Positions 1 to 8,774 of a stretch of DNA of 64,000 nucleotides are shown in pieces. The notes below the pieces were generated by a model, which had not been told where the DNA came from, made no database searches, and was given only the letters and a program-made list of their open reading frames with translations. The DNA lies in contig CAVZNR010000036.1 of assembly GCA_963776675.1 (NCBI GenBank), positions 1-64,000 of the forward strand, in the 5' to 3' direction. Position 1 is the first letter of the stretch, and each line of letters opens with the position of its first letter. The DNA is from Hyphomicrobium_A sp963776675. GTDB taxonomy: Bacteria; Pseudomonadota; Alphaproteobacteria; Rhizobiales; Hyphomicrobiaceae. Position numbers and translations under genes: made by a program.

Positions 1-114
1 ACGCCCACCGCGCGGATGCCGTGGCGATAAAAGAGGTCCCGGCGGCTGCCAGGATCCGCTCGCGCGGGGGAGGCGGCGCGGTTCGGGGACGGTGTGGGAA
101 AGGGACTTGTTCAT
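1..114 (-). CDS. TetR/AcrR-family repressor, N-terminal fragment (cut by window edge, frameshifted)
   Basis: Only the first ~38 codons lie in the window. From the ATG at 114 the reading frame starts MNKSLSHTV. The typical start of a TetR DNA-binding domain (RERILAAA, then DLFYRHGIRAVGV) is readable only by changing frame twice, near the C5 run around 65-70 and near the GGG around 40-42. The gene diverges from the azoreductase/RND genes, with two operator-like repeats between them, which is the normal arrangement of a local TetR repressor of an efflux operon. The frame changes may be sequencing errors. Family assignment rests on about 20 residues and on context. Confidence 0.6.
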   Translation of the reverse strand, partial: MNKSLSHTVPEPRRLPRASGSWQPPGPLLSPRHPRGGR

Positions 115-133
115 CTTCTTTAATTTTGGCCTC

Positions 134-162
134 TTGACGGGGGTGTTACCGGTCAGTATAGC
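134..162 (+). promoter_or_regulatory. Putative sigma70-type promoter of the azoR-RND genes
   Basis: TTGACG at 134-139 and TATAGC at 157-162 are separated by 17 bases. The -10 and the spacer overlap the first operator-like repeat, so a bound repressor would block polymerase. This is a pattern match without experimental support. Confidence 0.5.
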
Positions 163-185
163 ATATAGGTGTTACCGGTCAGTAT
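143..185. promoter_or_regulatory. Two direct copies of a 17-bp operator-like repeat
   Basis: GTGTTACCGGTCAGTAT occurs at 143-159 and again at 169-185, a period of 26 bp. The core ACCGGT is palindromic. The repeats lie between a TetR-like gene start and the drug-efflux genes and overlap the predicted promoter, so they are the likely binding sites of that repressor. Two sites on nearly the same helix face would suit cooperative binding of two dimers. Confidence 0.55.
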
Positions 186-247
186 CACAATGTGCGGGCG
201 TTGTCATGTTTCTCGTCTCGCACTGCAGCACCAAGCGAGCCCGTCCG

Positions 248-874
248 ATGCGCCAGATCCTGTGCCTGACGAGCAGCCCCCGTCGCGATACCTCCTATTC
301 CAATCTCGTGGCCGCACGGCTCCTCACGCGAGCTGCGCATTGTACATCCTGACGCGGCCATCACCATCCGCGATCTTGCCGGCAATCCACTTCCGCACAT
401 CGACGACGACTTCGTAACCGCCACGCGCTCGGTTGCAGGCGCACGCACGCCCCGCCAGCGCGCCTTGGTGGAGCAGTCCGACATCCTCGTCGACGAGCTT
501 CTCGCCGCCGACACCATCGTCATCGCCGCTGGCATGATCAACTTCGGCGTGCCCTCGACGCTGAAGACTTGGATCGACTACATTTGCCGTCCCGGCCGCA
601 CGTTCCGCTACACCGAGCATGGCTCCAAAGGCCTGCTCGGTGGGCGGCGCGCGATCCTGGTTCTGGCGCGCGGCGGCCTGTACTCGGGAGGTCCCATGCG
701 GGCCCTCGAGCACGACGAGAGCTATCTGCGCACGGTCCTCGCCTACCTCGGCATCACCGACGTCGAGACGATCATGATCGAAGGCGTGGCGTTGGGGCGG
801 AAGCCGCCGAGCGGGCGGTGGACGCCGCCATCCGCCGCGCCGCTCCGGTCGCGGGTGTCCTCGCCGACGCGTGA
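248..874 (+). CDS. azoR: FMN-dependent NADH-azoreductase / NAD(P)H quinone reductase (two frameshifts)
   Basis: The composite product is a flavodoxin-fold FMN reductase of the AzoR family, which reduces azo compounds and quinones with NAD(P)H in the cytoplasm. It starts MRQILCLTSSPRRDTSYSN, the FMN phosphate loop. The middle contains INFGVPSTLKTWIDY and later LVLARGGLYSGGPM, both typical of AzoR. The reading frame changes near 325-335 and again near 795-800. The two changes cancel, giving 627 bases (208 residues and stop), the usual family length. It is the first gene after the operator-like repeats and probably belongs to the same regulon as the RND genes. An in-frame ATG at 206 is a less likely start. 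Confidence 0.75.
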
Positions 875-941
875 CTCCCCACGTTCGCCGGCCTCCCCTT
901 CGAGGCCACGCACCATGCTCATCCAGCAAAGACGGTTTCAC

Positions 942-2124
942 ATGCCCAGCTCACGGCTCTCTCTTCTGACGCTCGCCCTGCCCTTGCTCGCGGCGGCGCT
1001 CGCCGGCTGCGATGAACAGCAGTCGCAGGCCAAGGGGCCCCGCCGCCTCCGCCGCAAGTCACCGTCGCGCAGTCCGATGCGGGAAACGGTGGCGGACGAG
1101 GAGGAGTACGTCGGCCGCTTCGTCGCCGTCGATGCGGTCGAGGTGCGCGCGCGCGTCTCCGGCTACCTCGACGCGATCCACTTCCGCGACGGACAGATGG
1201 TGAAGGCGGGCGATGAGCTGTTCACCATCGACCGCCGCCCGTTCCAGACCGCACTCGACCAGGCGCAGGCCACGCTCGAGCAGGCCAAAGCCAATCTCGC
1301 CTTCGCCGATGCCGATCTGGCGCGCGGCCAACGCCTGAAGCTCGACACCACCATCACGCAGCAGACCCTCGACCAGCGCGTCCAGGCGAAGCGCGTGGCG
1401 GAGGCCACCGTCAAGGCGCAGGAGGCGGCCTTGCAGCAGGCAGACGCTCGACCTGGCGTTCACCGAGCTCAAGGCGCCCGTGTCGGGCCGCATCGGCGAC
1501 CGGCGCGTGTCGATCGGCAACCTCGTCACTGGGGGAACGAACGGCAGCACCACGCTGCTGGCGACGATCCAGTCGACCGATCCGATCCGCTTCGAGTTCA
1601 CCTGGGACGAGACCGCGTACTTGCGCTTCCTGCGCGCCCACAAGAATGCGCACGCACCGGGTTTGAAGGTGCCCGTCAAGCTCAAGCTCATCGACGAGGC
1701 GTCGTTTGGCCATAAGGGGCACATGGACTTCATCGACAACGCCATCGATCGCTCGTCCGGGTCGATCCGCGGCCGCGCCGAGTTCGACAATCCCGACGGC
1801 ACGCTGACGCCCGGCATGTTCGCGCGCATCCGCATCGCCATGGCCCCGCCGGCCGAGGCGCTGCTGGTACCCGACACGGCAATCGGCACCGAGCAGGTGC
1901 GCAAGATCGTGTACGTGCTCGATGCCGAAAACGTCGTGCACCCGCGCTACGTGACGCTGGGGCGTCTCGTCGGCGCCCTGCGCGTCGTCAAGTCCGGCCT
2001 CAAGCCGGAAGATCGTGTCGTGATCAACGGCCTGATGCGCGTGCGTCCCGGCGTCAAGGTCGCCCCGCAAGCGGGCGCGATGGCGGCGGCAGAGCCGCCC
2101 AAGCCCGCCACCAAGAGCGAGTAA
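942..2124 (+). CDS. RND efflux periplasmic adaptor lipoprotein, MexE/AcrA type (frameshifted)
   Basis: This is the membrane-fusion subunit that links an RND pump to an outer-membrane channel. The N-terminus is a lipoprotein signal ending in LAGC. It is followed by a proline-rich linker, a lipoyl half-motif (RVSGYLDAIHFRDGQ), a coiled-coil hairpin around codons 100-170, and a second lipoyl half-motif (FTELKAPVSGRIG). The frame slips near 1032 and returns near 1071: PPQVTVAQ is read in the other frame and then PMRETV in the first. It slips again near 1442, before TLDLAFTELK. The total is 1183 bases, not a multiple of three. The RND pump gene follows after a repeat-filled gap. Assignment is firm; whether the frameshifts are real is not. 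Confidence 0.85.
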
Positions 2125-2127
2125 CGG

Positions 2128-2208
2128 GCCAGTATGATGATCGAGAAGCTCGCCACATCATTTGCGACTCGGTCGAGAAGCGAGCTTCTCGATCTGAATC
2201 ATACTGGC
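2128..2208. repeat. Imperfect inverted repeat (palindromic element 1)
   Basis: The left arm at 2128-2153 and the right arm at 2180-2208 are complementary over 11 and 14 bases, interrupted by unequal spacers. The element begins 4 bases after the adaptor stop codon and would form a long hairpin in the mRNA between the adaptor and the pump. It has no coding content. Confidence 0.65.
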
Positions 2209-2220
2209 AGATTGAGTCTG

Positions 2221-2295
2221 CTAGTGTCCTTCAGATCGCGAAATTCGTTCCACACGTGCGGCACAAGACGACGAATTTCGCGATCAGGACACTAG
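2221..2295. repeat. Inverted repeat abutting the pump start codon (palindromic element 2)
   Basis: CTAGTGTCCT at 2221-2230 and its complement at 2286-2295, together with a second paired block of 15 bases (left arm 2234-2248, right arm 2271-2285), form a 25-bp terminal inverted repeat; the left arm has 3 extra bases. The whole is 75 bp, MITE- or REP-like in shape. The right end (...AGGACACTAG) directly precedes the ATG at 2296, so the AGGA inside the repeat is the only Shine-Dalgarno-like sequence available to the pump gene. Confidence 0.7.
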
Positions 2296-5200
2296 ATGCG
2301 CATCTCCCAGTTCTTCATCGACCGGCCGATCTTTGCCGCAGTGATCTCCGTGGTCTTCGTGATCCTGGGGGCCGTCTCCTATGGACAGCTGCCGATCGCG
2401 CAGTATCCGGAGATCGCGCCGCCCACCGTGAACGTCACCGGCCAGTACCCCGGCGCCAGCGCCGAGGTGGTCGCCGCGACCGTCGTGGCGCCGCTCGAGC
2501 AGCAGATCAACGGCGTCGAGAACATGCTCTACATCACGTCGAACTCGACGGGTGACGGGCAGTTCTCCATCGAGGTGACGTTCGAGCTCGGCACCGATCT
2601 CGATATCGCGCAGGTGCAGGTGCAGAACCGGGTGGCCGTCGCCCAGCCGCGGCTGCCGCAGGACGTGCGCAACATCGGCGTCACCGTCGCCAAGGCGTCG
2701 CCCGACCTGATGATGGTGGTCCACCTCTACTCGCCCGACAAGTCGCGCGACACGCTCTTTATCTCCAACTACGCCACCACGCAGGTCACCGACGTCCTCA
2801 ACCGCATCGACGGCATCGGCTCGATCACCGTGTTCGGCAGCCGCGACTATTCCATGCGCATCTGGCTCGATCCCGAGCGCCTGCAAACGCTCAACCTGAC
2901 GTCGGGCGATGTCGTATCGGCGCTGCAGGGCCAGAACGTGCAGGTCGCGTCGGGTGTGCTCAACCAGCCTCCCGTCGACAACCCCGGCGCGTTCCAGCTC
3001 TCCGTGCGAACGCTCGGCCGCCTGGCCGACGTCGACGAGTTCGCCAACATCGTCGTCAAGCAGACCGACAACGCCGTCGTGCGCCTGAAGGACGTGGGCC
3101 GGGTGGAGCTCGCCGCCCAAAGCTACAACCTCAACTCCTATCTCGACCGCGATCCCGCCGTGGGCCTGGGCATCTTCCAGCGGCCGGGATCGAACGCGAT
3201 CGCCACCGCCGAAGCGATCAAGTCGACGATGGAGAAGCTCTCCGAGGACTTTCCCGAGGGCCTCAAGTACACCATCATTTACAACCCCACCCAGTTCATT
3301 CAGCAGTCCGTCGACGCCGTCATCACCACCATCCTAGAGGCGGTGATCCTGGTGGTGCTCGTCGTCGTGCTGTTCCTGCAGACGTGGCGCGCGGCGATCA
3401 TCCCCATCCTCGCCATTCCGATCTCGCTGGTCGGAACCTTCTTCTTCATGGCGATGTTCGGGTTCTCGCTCAACAACCTGTCGCTGTTCGGACTTGTGCT
3501 GGCGATCGGCATCGTGGTGGACGACGCGATCGTCGTGGTCGAGAGCGTGGAGCGCCACATCGCCGACGGCCTGTCGCCGCGCGACGCCGCCAAGCGCACC
3601 ATGGACGACGTCGGCTCGGCGCTGATCGCCATCGCGCTGGTGCTGTGCGCCGTGTTCGCCCCGTCGGCGTTCATCACCGGCATCTCCGGCCAGTTCTACA
3701 AGCAGTTCGCGCTGACCATCGCGGGCGCCACCATCATCTCGCTGGTCGTGTCGCTGACCCTGTCGCCGGCCCTGTGCGCGCTGCTCTTGAAGCCGCATGG
3801 CCACGGCAAGAAGCGCTGGTGGGGCGCGCCGATCCGCGGGTTCTTCAAGGTCTTCAACTGGTCGTTCGACAAGCTTGGCGCCGGCTACGGCTGGTTCACG
3901 GCCCGCGTCGTGCGCTTTGCCGTCGTCATGCTCGTCGTCTATGGCGCCATTCTCGCCTTCGGCATGAACGAGTTCCGCAAGACCCCCATCGGCTTCATTC
4001 CGCAGCTCGACATCGGCTATCTCATCGTCATCACGCAGCTGCCTGGCGGCGCCTCGCTTGCCCGTACCGACGAGGTCAATCGGCGTGCCGCGGAGATCGC
4101 GCTGACGGTGCCGGGCATCGCGCATGCGGTGAACATCGTCGGCTTTTCCGGCGCCACGCGCACGGCGGCATCCAATGCCGGCGCCGTCTTCGTCGTTCTG
4201 GATCCTTTCGAGGATCGCGCTGGCAATCCCGATCTGACGGCGTCCGCCATCCAGAAGACGCTACTGGGGAAGCTGTCCGTCATTCAGGAAGGCCGGGTCA
4301 TCGTCGCTCAACCGCCGCCGGTGCGCGGCATCGGCACGGCGGGCGGCTTCCGCATGATGGTCGAGGATCGCGGCGGCCTCGGTCCGCAGGAGCTGCAGAA
4401 CGCCGTCTACGCCATGATGGGACGCGCGGCCCAGACGCCGGGCCTGCAGCAGGTCTATTCGCTGTTCGAATCCACCACGCCCCAGCTCTATCTCGATATC
4501 GACCGCACCAAGGCGCAGATGCTCGGCATCAAGGTGCCCGACGTGTTCGCCGCGCTGCAGACCTACCTCGGCTCGTCCTACGTCAACGACTTCAATCTGC
4601 TCGGACGCACGTTCCGCGTCACCGCGCAGGCTGACGCGCCGTTCCGGCTGGAGCCGGGCGACATCCTCAAGATCCGCGTGCGCAACGATAAGGGCGACGC
4701 CGTCCCGCTCGGCTCCTTTACGACCGTGAGCGACATCTCCGCCCCCTACCGTGTGCCGCGCTACAACCTCTACCCCGCTGCCGAGCTCGACGGCTCGCCG
4801 GCGCCCGGCTATTCGCAAGGGCAAGCCATCGACATCATGCAAAAGCTCGCGGCCGAAACGCTTCCCCCGGGCTTCAGCTACGAATGGACGACGCTTGCCT
4901 TCCAGCAGCTGCGCGCCGGCTCGACCGCGGTGTTTGCCTTCGGACTGGCCGTCGTCTTCGTCTTCCTGGTGCTTGCCGCGCAATACGAAAGCCTGACGCT
5001 CCCCCTTGCGGTGATCCTCATCGTGCCGATGTGTCTCATCGCCTCGATCACGGGCGTGATCCTGCGCGGCCAGGACAACAATATCCTTACGCAGGTGGGC
5101 TTCATCGTGCTCATCGGGCTCGCCGCAAAGAACGCGATCCTCATTGTCGAGTTCGCCAAGCAGCTCGAGGACGGCGGCCGCGACCGTTTCGCGGCGGCCG

Positions 5201-5460
5201 TCGAGGCGGCGCACTTGCGCCTGCGCCCCATCCTCATGACCTCGCTGGCCTTCATCTTCGGCGTGGTTCCGCTGGTGTGGGCCACCGGAGCCGGCGCCGA
5301 GCTGCGCCAGGCACTCGGAACGGCGGTGTTTTCGGGCATGATCGGCGTGACCCTGTTCGGCCTGCTGTTCACGCCCACGTTCTATGTGATCAGCCGCTGG
5401 CTTGCCGGCCTTCGCGCCCGCCGGCGTCCGCCGGCCCTCGAAGCCCAGCCGGCGGAGTGA
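2296..5460 (+). CDS. RND multidrug efflux pump, HAE1 family (MexF-like inner-membrane subunit)
   Basis: An intact protein of 1054 residues, the normal length for AcrB/MexF proton antiporters. It opens with MRISQFFIDRPIFA (TM1), then a large periplasmic porter domain, and the proton-relay pair Asp409-Asp410 in IVVDDAIVVVE (TM4). A second porter domain and C-terminal TM helices with LAAKNAILIVEFAKQ follow. The strong resemblance to the MexF/OqxB branch suggests export of amphipathic drugs such as quinolones or chloramphenicol, but the substrate cannot be read from sequence. No outer-membrane channel gene lies next to it. The start codon directly follows an inverted repeat. Confidence 0.93.
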   Translation: MRISQFFIDRPIFAAVISVVFVILGAVSYGQLPIAQYPEIAPPTVNVTGQYPGASAEVVAATVVAPLEQQINGVENMLYITSNSTGDGQFSIEVTFELGTDLDIAQVQVQNRVAVAQPRLPQDVRNIGVTVAKASPDLMMVVHLYSPDKSRDTLFISNYATTQVTDVLNRIDGIGSITVFGSRDYSMRIWLDPERLQTLNLTSGDVVSALQGQNVQVASGVLNQPPVDNPGAFQLSVRTLGRLADVDEFANIVVKQTDNAVVRLKDVGRVELAAQSYNLNSYLDRDPAVGLGIFQRPGSNAIATAEAIKSTMEKLSEDFPEGLKYTIIYNPTQFIQQSVDAVITTILEAVILVVLVVVLFLQTWRAAIIPILAIPISLVGTFFFMAMFGFSLNNLSLFGLVLAIGIVVDDAIVVVESVERHIADGLSPRDAAKRTMDDVGSALIAIALVLCAVFAPSAFITGISGQFYKQFALTIAGATIISLVVSLTLSPALCALLLKPHGHGKKRWWGAPIRGFFKVFNWSFDKLGAGYGWFTARVVRFAVVMLVVYGAILAFGMNEFRKTPIGFIPQLDIGYLIVITQLPGGASLARTDEVNRRAAEIALTVPGIAHAVNIVGFSGATRTAASNAGAVFVVLDPFEDRAGNPDLTASAIQKTLLGKLSVIQEGRVIVAQPPPVRGIGTAGGFRMMVEDRGGLGPQELQNAVYAMMGRAAQTPGLQQVYSLFESTTPQLYLDIDRTKAQMLGIKVPDVFAALQTYLGSSYVNDFNLLGRTFRVTAQADAPFRLEPGDILKIRVRNDKGDAVPLGSFTTVSDISAPYRVPRYNLYPAAELDGSPAPGYSQGQAIDIMQKLAAETLPPGFSYEWTTLAFQQLRAGSTAVFAFGLAVVFVFLVLAAQYESLTLPLAVILIVPMCLIASITGVILRGQDNNILTQVGFIVLIGLAAKNAILIVEFAKQLEDGGRDRFAAAVEAAHLRLRPILMTSLAFIFGVVPLVWATGAGAELRQALGTAVFSGMIGVTLFGLLFTPTFYVISRWLAGLRARRRPPALEAQPAE

Positions 5461-5564
5461 TGCGACGGACATCGGAACCCAAAGGGGGCATGGCTACGTT
5501 CATTGAAAGAGCGACCATTCTCGCGACTAGCCACCTCAAAGCTTGCAGATAGGCGGGGGAGCCA

Positions 5565-6023
5565 ATGATTACGCTGAAGGTCAATGGAAAGGCGGTGGAG
5601 TTCGACGGCGATCCTTCGATGCCGCTCCTCTGGTTCCTGCGCGACGTTCAAGGACTGACCGGGACCAAGTTCGGATGCGGCGTCGCCCAGTGCGGCGCCT
5701 GCACCGTCCACGTCGACAGCCAGCCGCGCCGCGCCTGCGTCACCCCCATCGGCACGCTTCAGGACGCCGACGTGACAACCATCGAGGGCGCCAGCGACAA
5801 GGTGACCGAGGCGGTCCGCGCCGCGTGGGTTTCGCTCGAGGTGCCGCAGTGCGGGTACTGCCAGTCGGGCCAGATCATGTCGGCGGTCGGCCTCTTGAGC
5901 GAGATCCCCAAGCCCACCGACAAAGACATCGATCTCGCCATGAACGGTAACATCTGCAGGTGTTGCACCTATCACCGCATCCGCGCCGCCATCCATGATG
6001 CCGCGCGCCGTATGGAGGGCTGA
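5565..6023 (+). CDS. Molybdenum hydroxylase 2Fe-2S subunit, IorA-like (copy 1)
   Basis: The 152-residue small subunit of a two-subunit molybdenum hydroxylase of the isoquinoline 1-oxidoreductase type. The N-terminal plant-ferredoxin-like cluster is seen in GCGVAQCGACTVHV, with one more Cys position implied in the following RRAC. The C-terminal cluster has CGYCQSGQ and then CRCCTY, where family members normally have CRCGTY, so this copy carries one extra cysteine. It passes electrons from the Mo subunit encoded 3 bases downstream. GGGGAG just upstream of the ATG serves as ribosome binding site. Confidence 0.88.
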   Translation: MITLKVNGKAVEFDGDPSMPLLWFLRDVQGLTGTKFGCGVAQCGACTVHVDSQPRRACVTPIGTLQDADVTTIEGASDKVTEAVRAAWVSLEVPQCGYCQSGQIMSAVGLLSEIPKPTDKDIDLAMNGNICRCCTYHRIRAAIHDAARRMEG

Positions 6024-6026
6024 GCC

Positions 6027-8187
6027 ATGGGAGCAGCACTGAGCACCGACCGCCGCCAGTTCCTGAAGGGCTCCGCCGCCGTCGGTCTCCTGATCGGCCT
6101 GCATATTCCAGGTGGGATGCGCGCTGCGGCGGCGACCCCCGCGGAGTTCGCGCCCAACGCCTTCCTGCGCATCGGGCCCGACAGCACCGTCACCGTCATC
6201 TGCAAGCACATCGAGTTCGGCCAGGGCCCCTACACGGGGATCGCGACCATCCTCGCCGACGAGATCGACGCCGACTGGAGCCAGATCCGCGTGGTGTCGG
6301 CACCGGCCGATGTCGAAAAGTATAAGAACCTCGCATTCGGCATGCAGGGCACGGGCGGCTCCACCGCCATGGCCAACTCTTGGGACCAGATGCGCAATGC
6401 GGGCGCGGAGGCACGTGCCCGTCTCGTTGCCGCCGCCGCCGAGATGTGGAGCGTAGAGCCGGCAACGATCACCATCGACAAGGGCGTCGTGAAGCACGCG
6501 TCGGGAAAAACGGCGACCTTCGGCGAGCTGGTGGGACGCGCGCAAGAGCTCACGCTGACCGTGCCGGCCAAGCCGAAGGATCCGAGCCAGTGGCGGCTCA
6601 TCGGCAAGGGCGTGCCACGTGTCGACACCGTTCCCAAGACCGACGGCACGGCGCGCTTCACCATAGACGTCAAGCTCCCCGACATGCTGACGTGTCTCAT
6701 TGCCCGCCCGTCGCGCTTCGGCGCCAAGGTGCAATCCTTCGACGCCGAGCCTGCGCTCGCCGTGCCCGGCGTGAAGGAGGTGTTTGCCGTTCCCCAGGGC
6801 GTCGCCGTGCTGGCCGACGGCTTCTGGGCCGCCAAAAAGGGACGCGATGCGCTCACTGTCGCCTGGGACGAGGCCGGCACCGAGACGCGCTCGAGCACCG
6901 ACCTCATCAATGAGTACCGCGAGATCGCCAAAAAGACGGGCGCGGTTGCCCGTAGCGACGGCAATGCGGAAGACGAGCTTGCAGGTGCCGCCAAGGTCAT
7001 CGAGGCGACGTACGTCTTTCCTTATCTCGCGCATGCGCCGCTCGAGCCCAACGACTGCGTCATCCACCACACCGCGGATGGCGGCGTTGAGATGCTGTTC
7101 GGCTCGCAGCTACAGACCATCGATCAGAACGCCGCCGCGGGCGTGCTGGGTCTTAAGCCCGAGCAGGTCAAGATCCAGACGTTGCTCGCAGGCGGCAGCT
7201 TCGGGCGCCGTGCGACGCCGACGGGCGACATGGCTGCCGAGGCCGCCGAGGTTCTCAAAGCCGCCAAGCACAAGGGGCCGATCAAGGTCATGTGGACGCG
7301 CGAGGACGACATCAAGGGCGGACGCTACCGTCCCGTGTTCGTCCACCAGCTGCGCGGCGGCCTCGACGGCGAGGGCAACATCGTCGCCTGGGACCAGGTC
7401 ATCGTCGGCCAGTCGTTCATGAAAGGCTCCCCCTTCGAGGAGCACATGCTGAAGGACGGCGTCGACCAGACCATGGTCGAGGGGGCAAGCACGCTCCCCT
7501 ACCAGGTCCCAAACCTGCGGGTGTCGGCTCATCTGGTCGAGGCCGGCGTGCCGACGCTGTGGTGGCGCTCGGTCGGCTCGACGCATACGGCCTACGCGAC
7601 CGAGACCTTCCTCGATCAGCTTGCCGATGCTGCGGGCCTCGACCCGCTGGCGGTGCGCCGCAAGCTCCTCGCCAACGAGCCGCGCCATCTCGCCGTGCTC
7701 AATCGCGCCGCCGAAGCCGCCGACTGGGACACGCCGCTACCGCCGGGCAAGGCGCGGGGCATCGCCGTGCACAAGTCGTTCAACTCCTATGTCGCGCACG
7801 TCGTCGAGGTCTCGCTCGGCTCCGACGGCTTGCCGAAGGTGGAGCGCGTCGTGTGCGCGGCCGACTGCGGCATCGCCATCAACCCCGACGTGATCAAGGC
7901 CCAGCTGGAGGGCGGCATGGGCTACGGGCTGTCGGCCGCACTCTATGGTGCGATCGACCTGGAGAACGGCCGCGTCGCACAGTCGAACTTCGACGACTAC
8001 CGCGTGCTCAGGATCAACGAGATGCCGCCGGTCGAGGTGTACATCGTCGAGTTCGAGCGAGAAGCCGACCGGGATCGGCGAGCCGGGCGTGCCGACCATT
8101 GCACCGGCCGTCGCCAACGCCTGGGCGAAGCTCACCGGCGAGCGCGTTTACGCCCTGCCCTTTGCACGCTCCGTGGGGAAAGTTTGA
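6027..8187 (+). CDS. Molybdenum hydroxylase large subunit, IorB-like, Tat-exported (copy 1, frameshifted)
   Basis: Large subunit of an isoquinoline-oxidoreductase-type aldehyde/N-heterocycle hydroxylase binding molybdopterin cytosine dinucleotide. The N-terminus has a twin-arginine signal (RRQFLK followed by a hydrophobic stretch), so the folded enzyme should be exported to the periplasm. Molybdopterin-binding features include GGSFGRRATPT and WRSVGSTHTAYATE. The frame changes near 8060. After it, the correct C-terminus reads PTGIGEPGVPTIAPAVANAW and ends at 8187. GIGEPG holds the catalytic glutamate of the family, so the unshifted reading frame (to 8201) would lack the active-site base. The composite length of about 720 residues is normal. 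Confidence 0.85.
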
Positions 8188-8303
8188 AAATCGGATCTTA
8201 AACCGATGCCTAAAAATGCTGCTTCTATCCCTTTGGCGAGCCGTTCGCCCAACTGCTAGATTGGAACCTACCCGGTTGAGCAGACGAATGAGATGAGGCG
8301 CCT

Positions 8304-8774
8304 ATGGTCAATCTCACTGTGAACGGAAATAAGGTCTCCGTGTCGGCACCCGACGACATGCCGTTGCTGTGGGTGCTCCGCGACATCCTCGGCATGACAG
8401 GCACCAAGTTCGGATGCGGGATAGCCCAGTGCGGTGCCTGCACGGTCCACGTCGACGGCGAGCCGCGACGCTCGTGCGTAACCCCAATTACGGACGTCGC
8501 CGATGCGTCGGTGACGACGATCGAGGCGGTGGGAGAGACGCCCGAGGGCAAGGCCGTGCAGAAGGCCTGGCTCGACTTGGAGGTCGTCCAGTGCGGATAC
8601 TGCCAGTCGGGGCAGATCATGTCCGCGGCGGCGCTGCTTTCCTACAACACCGCGCCCAGCGACACCGACATCGATCAGGCGATGGCCGGGAACATCTGCC
8701 GCTGCGGCACCTACGTGCGCATCCGCGACGCGATCAAGCACGCGGCGAATTCGCTCGGCGGGCAGGAGGAATGA
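8304..8774 (+). CDS. Molybdenum hydroxylase 2Fe-2S subunit, IorA-like (copy 2)
   Basis: A 156-residue paralogue of the small subunit at 5565, with both clusters canonical: CGIAQCGACTVHV in the N-terminal domain and CGYCQSGQ plus CRCGTY in the C-terminal domain. Its stop overlaps the ATG of the second large subunit (ATGA at 8771-8774), so the two are translationally coupled. The 115-bp gap to copy 1 could hold a secondary promoter, but none is convincing. Confidence 0.9.
   Translation: MVNLTVNGNKVSVSAPDDMPLLWVLRDILGMTGTKFGCGIAQCGACTVHVDGEPRRSCVTPITDVADASVTTIEAVGETPEGKAVQKAWLDLEVVQCGYCQSGQIMSAAALLSYNTAPSDTDIDQAMAGNICRCGTYVRIRDAIKHAANSLGGQEE

Noticed and set aside
8188..8303. Possible separate promoter before Mo hydroxylase copy 2 (TTGGCG and TAGATT)
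   Set aside because: Poor -35 and -10 matches; the gap is short enough for read-through from copy 1.
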